Shown here in pieces: positions 62,874 through 64,000 of a DNA stretch of 64,000 bases. The notes under the pieces were generated by a model. That model worked only from the letters and a program-made list of their open reading frames with translations. It had not been told where the DNA came from and ran no database searches. A program made the position numbers and the translations under genes. The stretch comes from Streptomyces sp. NBC_00464 (GTDB lineage: Bacteria > Actinomycetota > Actinomycetes > Streptomycetales > Streptomycetaceae). The stretch is taken from positions 7,282,001 through 7,346,000 of the forward strand of contig NZ_CP107899.1 of assembly GCF_036013915.1 (NCBI RefSeq). Reading direction: 5' to 3'. Position 1 is the stretch's first letter; every line of letters begins with the position of its first letter.

Positions 62874-64000
62874 CGGCCGGGGGAGCACGAGGCGACGAGT
62901 CGGCACGATGGCCGCCAGGACTTCGGCAGCAGTTCACCGAAGCGCGTCAAGGAGCGGCTGACGCCGGGTTTCGTCGGCCGGTCCGAGGTCCTCGGAGCGG
63001 TGCTCGACGCACTCCGCGAGGGGCCCGCTTTCGTCGTCATCGAGGGCGAGGCGGGGATCGGGAAGACCCGGTTGCTGCGGGAGGCTCTCGCGGCCCTCGT
63101 CCCATTCCCGTCCCAGGCGCGTCCGGTGGCACTGGTCGTTACCTGCCCGCCGGTCGAGGAACCCTTTCCGTTCGGCGCACTGGTGGACGCCCTGCGCCGG
63201 CTCCGCCCCTCGATCGACGGCCTCGTCCTGAGCCGGCTCGCCGGAGCACTGCAGCCGCTCTTTCCCGAATGGGCCGACGAACTGCCCCCACCGCTCCCGC
63301 CGTTGCACGACGCGCACGGCACCCGGCACCGGGTGATGCGCGCCCTCACCGAACTCGTCGAAAGGATGGGCGTCGAACTCCTCGCTGTGGAGGATGCCCA
63401 GTGGGCCGATCCGGCGACGTTGGAGTGGCTGCTGGCTCTGACGGCCGGCGGCGGCGCACACCCGTCGATCGTGGTCACCTACCGGCCCGCCGATGTCACC
63501 GACGGCTCCCTCCTGCGTCGCCTCACGGCCCGTCCGCCGGCCGGCGCGCGGCATGTGCGGGCCGAACTCGTCCCGCTGGACGCGGAGGCGACCCGGCAGC
63601 TCGTGATGTCGATGCTCAGCACGGAAGAGGTTTCGCGAGAATTCACCGAGTTTCTGCACGAGCACGCCGATGGAGTGCCCCTCGCGGTCGAGGAGACGGT
63701 CCGGCTGCTGCGGGACCGACGCGACATCGTGCGCCGCAAGGGCCGTTGGGCACGGCGGGCGCTGTGGGGCCTGGTGGTGCCACCGACCGTGCGGGACTCC
63801 GTCCTCGAACGTGTCGCCCGGCTGGATTCCGGCACACGCCACATGCTGGAGGCCGCGGCGGTGCTGGTCGAGTCCGCGGACGCCGACACGCTCACTGCCG
63901 TGGCCGACGTGGACAGGGCGACCGCGCGGAACGGAATCGCCGCCGCGTTGTCGTCGGGTCTCCTCCTTGAGGCAGCTCCCGGCCAGTACGCCTTCCGGCA
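62874..64000 (+). CDS. LuxR/MalT-type AAA ATPase regulator, start unclear, 3' end outside window
   Basis: An open frame to the window end. FVGRSEVLGAVLDAL near 62970, Walker A VVIEGEAGIGKTRLLREAL near 63036, then ELLAVEDAQWADPATLEWLLAL (Walker B) near 63378, IVVTYRPADV near 63470, and LVPLDAEATRQLV show an AAA_16/STAND ATPase as in large LuxR-family regulators; a C-terminal HTH would lie beyond the window. There is no in-frame ATG, GTG or TTG between the stop at 62871 and the FVGR motif. The nearest ATG (62870) is in another frame, so a frameshift, a rare start or a truncated 5' end must be considered; the coordinate given is only the start of the open frame. Confidence 0.72.

Overview
High-GC actinomycete DNA, most likely Streptomyces or a close relative: strong third-position G/C, GTG and TTG starts, ATGA/GTGA gene overlaps and Streptomyces-type insertion sequences. 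Almost every recognisable gene belongs to DNA defence, DNA modification sensing or mobile elements, so the window reads as a chromosomal defence island. No tRNA, rRNA, CRISPR array or housekeeping operon was recognised. All family calls come from reading motifs by eye; no database search was possible.

Layout. (1) 1-1.6 kb: a truncated DUF262 (GmrS-type) gene and a Vsr mismatch endonuclease on the minus strand, and a small AbrB-type protein. (2) 2.0-20.8 kb: two divergent operons sharing a 139-bp promoter region. The minus-strand operon has a coiled-coil protein, a Cas4/RecB-like protein with unusual active-site residues, an unknown protein and an SF1 helicase. The plus-strand operon has a RecB-type Fe-S nuclease, then the three-gene pPIWI-RE core (REase, DinG-type helicase, pPIWI-RE protein), then a large GHKL ATPase with a C-terminal DUF3883 domain. 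(3) 20.9-29.2 kb: a complete Wadjet system, jetABCD, of the DUF2397/DUF2398/SMC/DUF2399 kind (type II). (4) 29.6-39.9 kb: an XRE/P-loop/TPR protein, a small membrane protein, a degraded stretch, an alpha/beta hydrolase, and a caspase-STAND-WD40 protein whose beta-propeller region has about 21 blades. (5) 40.2-45.7 kb: a Septu (PtuAB) pair broken by single-base frameshifts, a truncated GmrD-RAMA gene, a NucS-like/RAMA/alkyltransferase-like fusion, and an IS3 remnant. (6) 45.9-56.5 kb: a second complete Wadjet system in the opposite orientation with an extra downstream gene, lying between two IS3 remnants. (7) 57.2-64 kb: an unknown gene, a PIN-domain gene, a helicase-like N-terminus cut by an IS3 element with well-preserved ends, fragments of two other IS families, an 8-bp tandem repeat and the start of a LuxR/MalT-type ATPase gene running off the window.

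How the parts may work together. The pPIWI-RE core is predicted in the literature to act against invading DNA through RNA-guided or R-loop-directed cleavage; here it sits with four divergent genes and two extra nuclease-like proteins that may form a larger machine. The two Wadjet sets would act against circular plasmids. The caspase-STAND protein is a candidate abortive-infection sensor. A 24-bp motif recurs at module borders (29.3, 43.5 and 58.4 kb, plus a diverged copy at 32.8 kb), and at 43.5 kb it lies exactly where a gene is cut, suggesting it marks past recombination or insertion.
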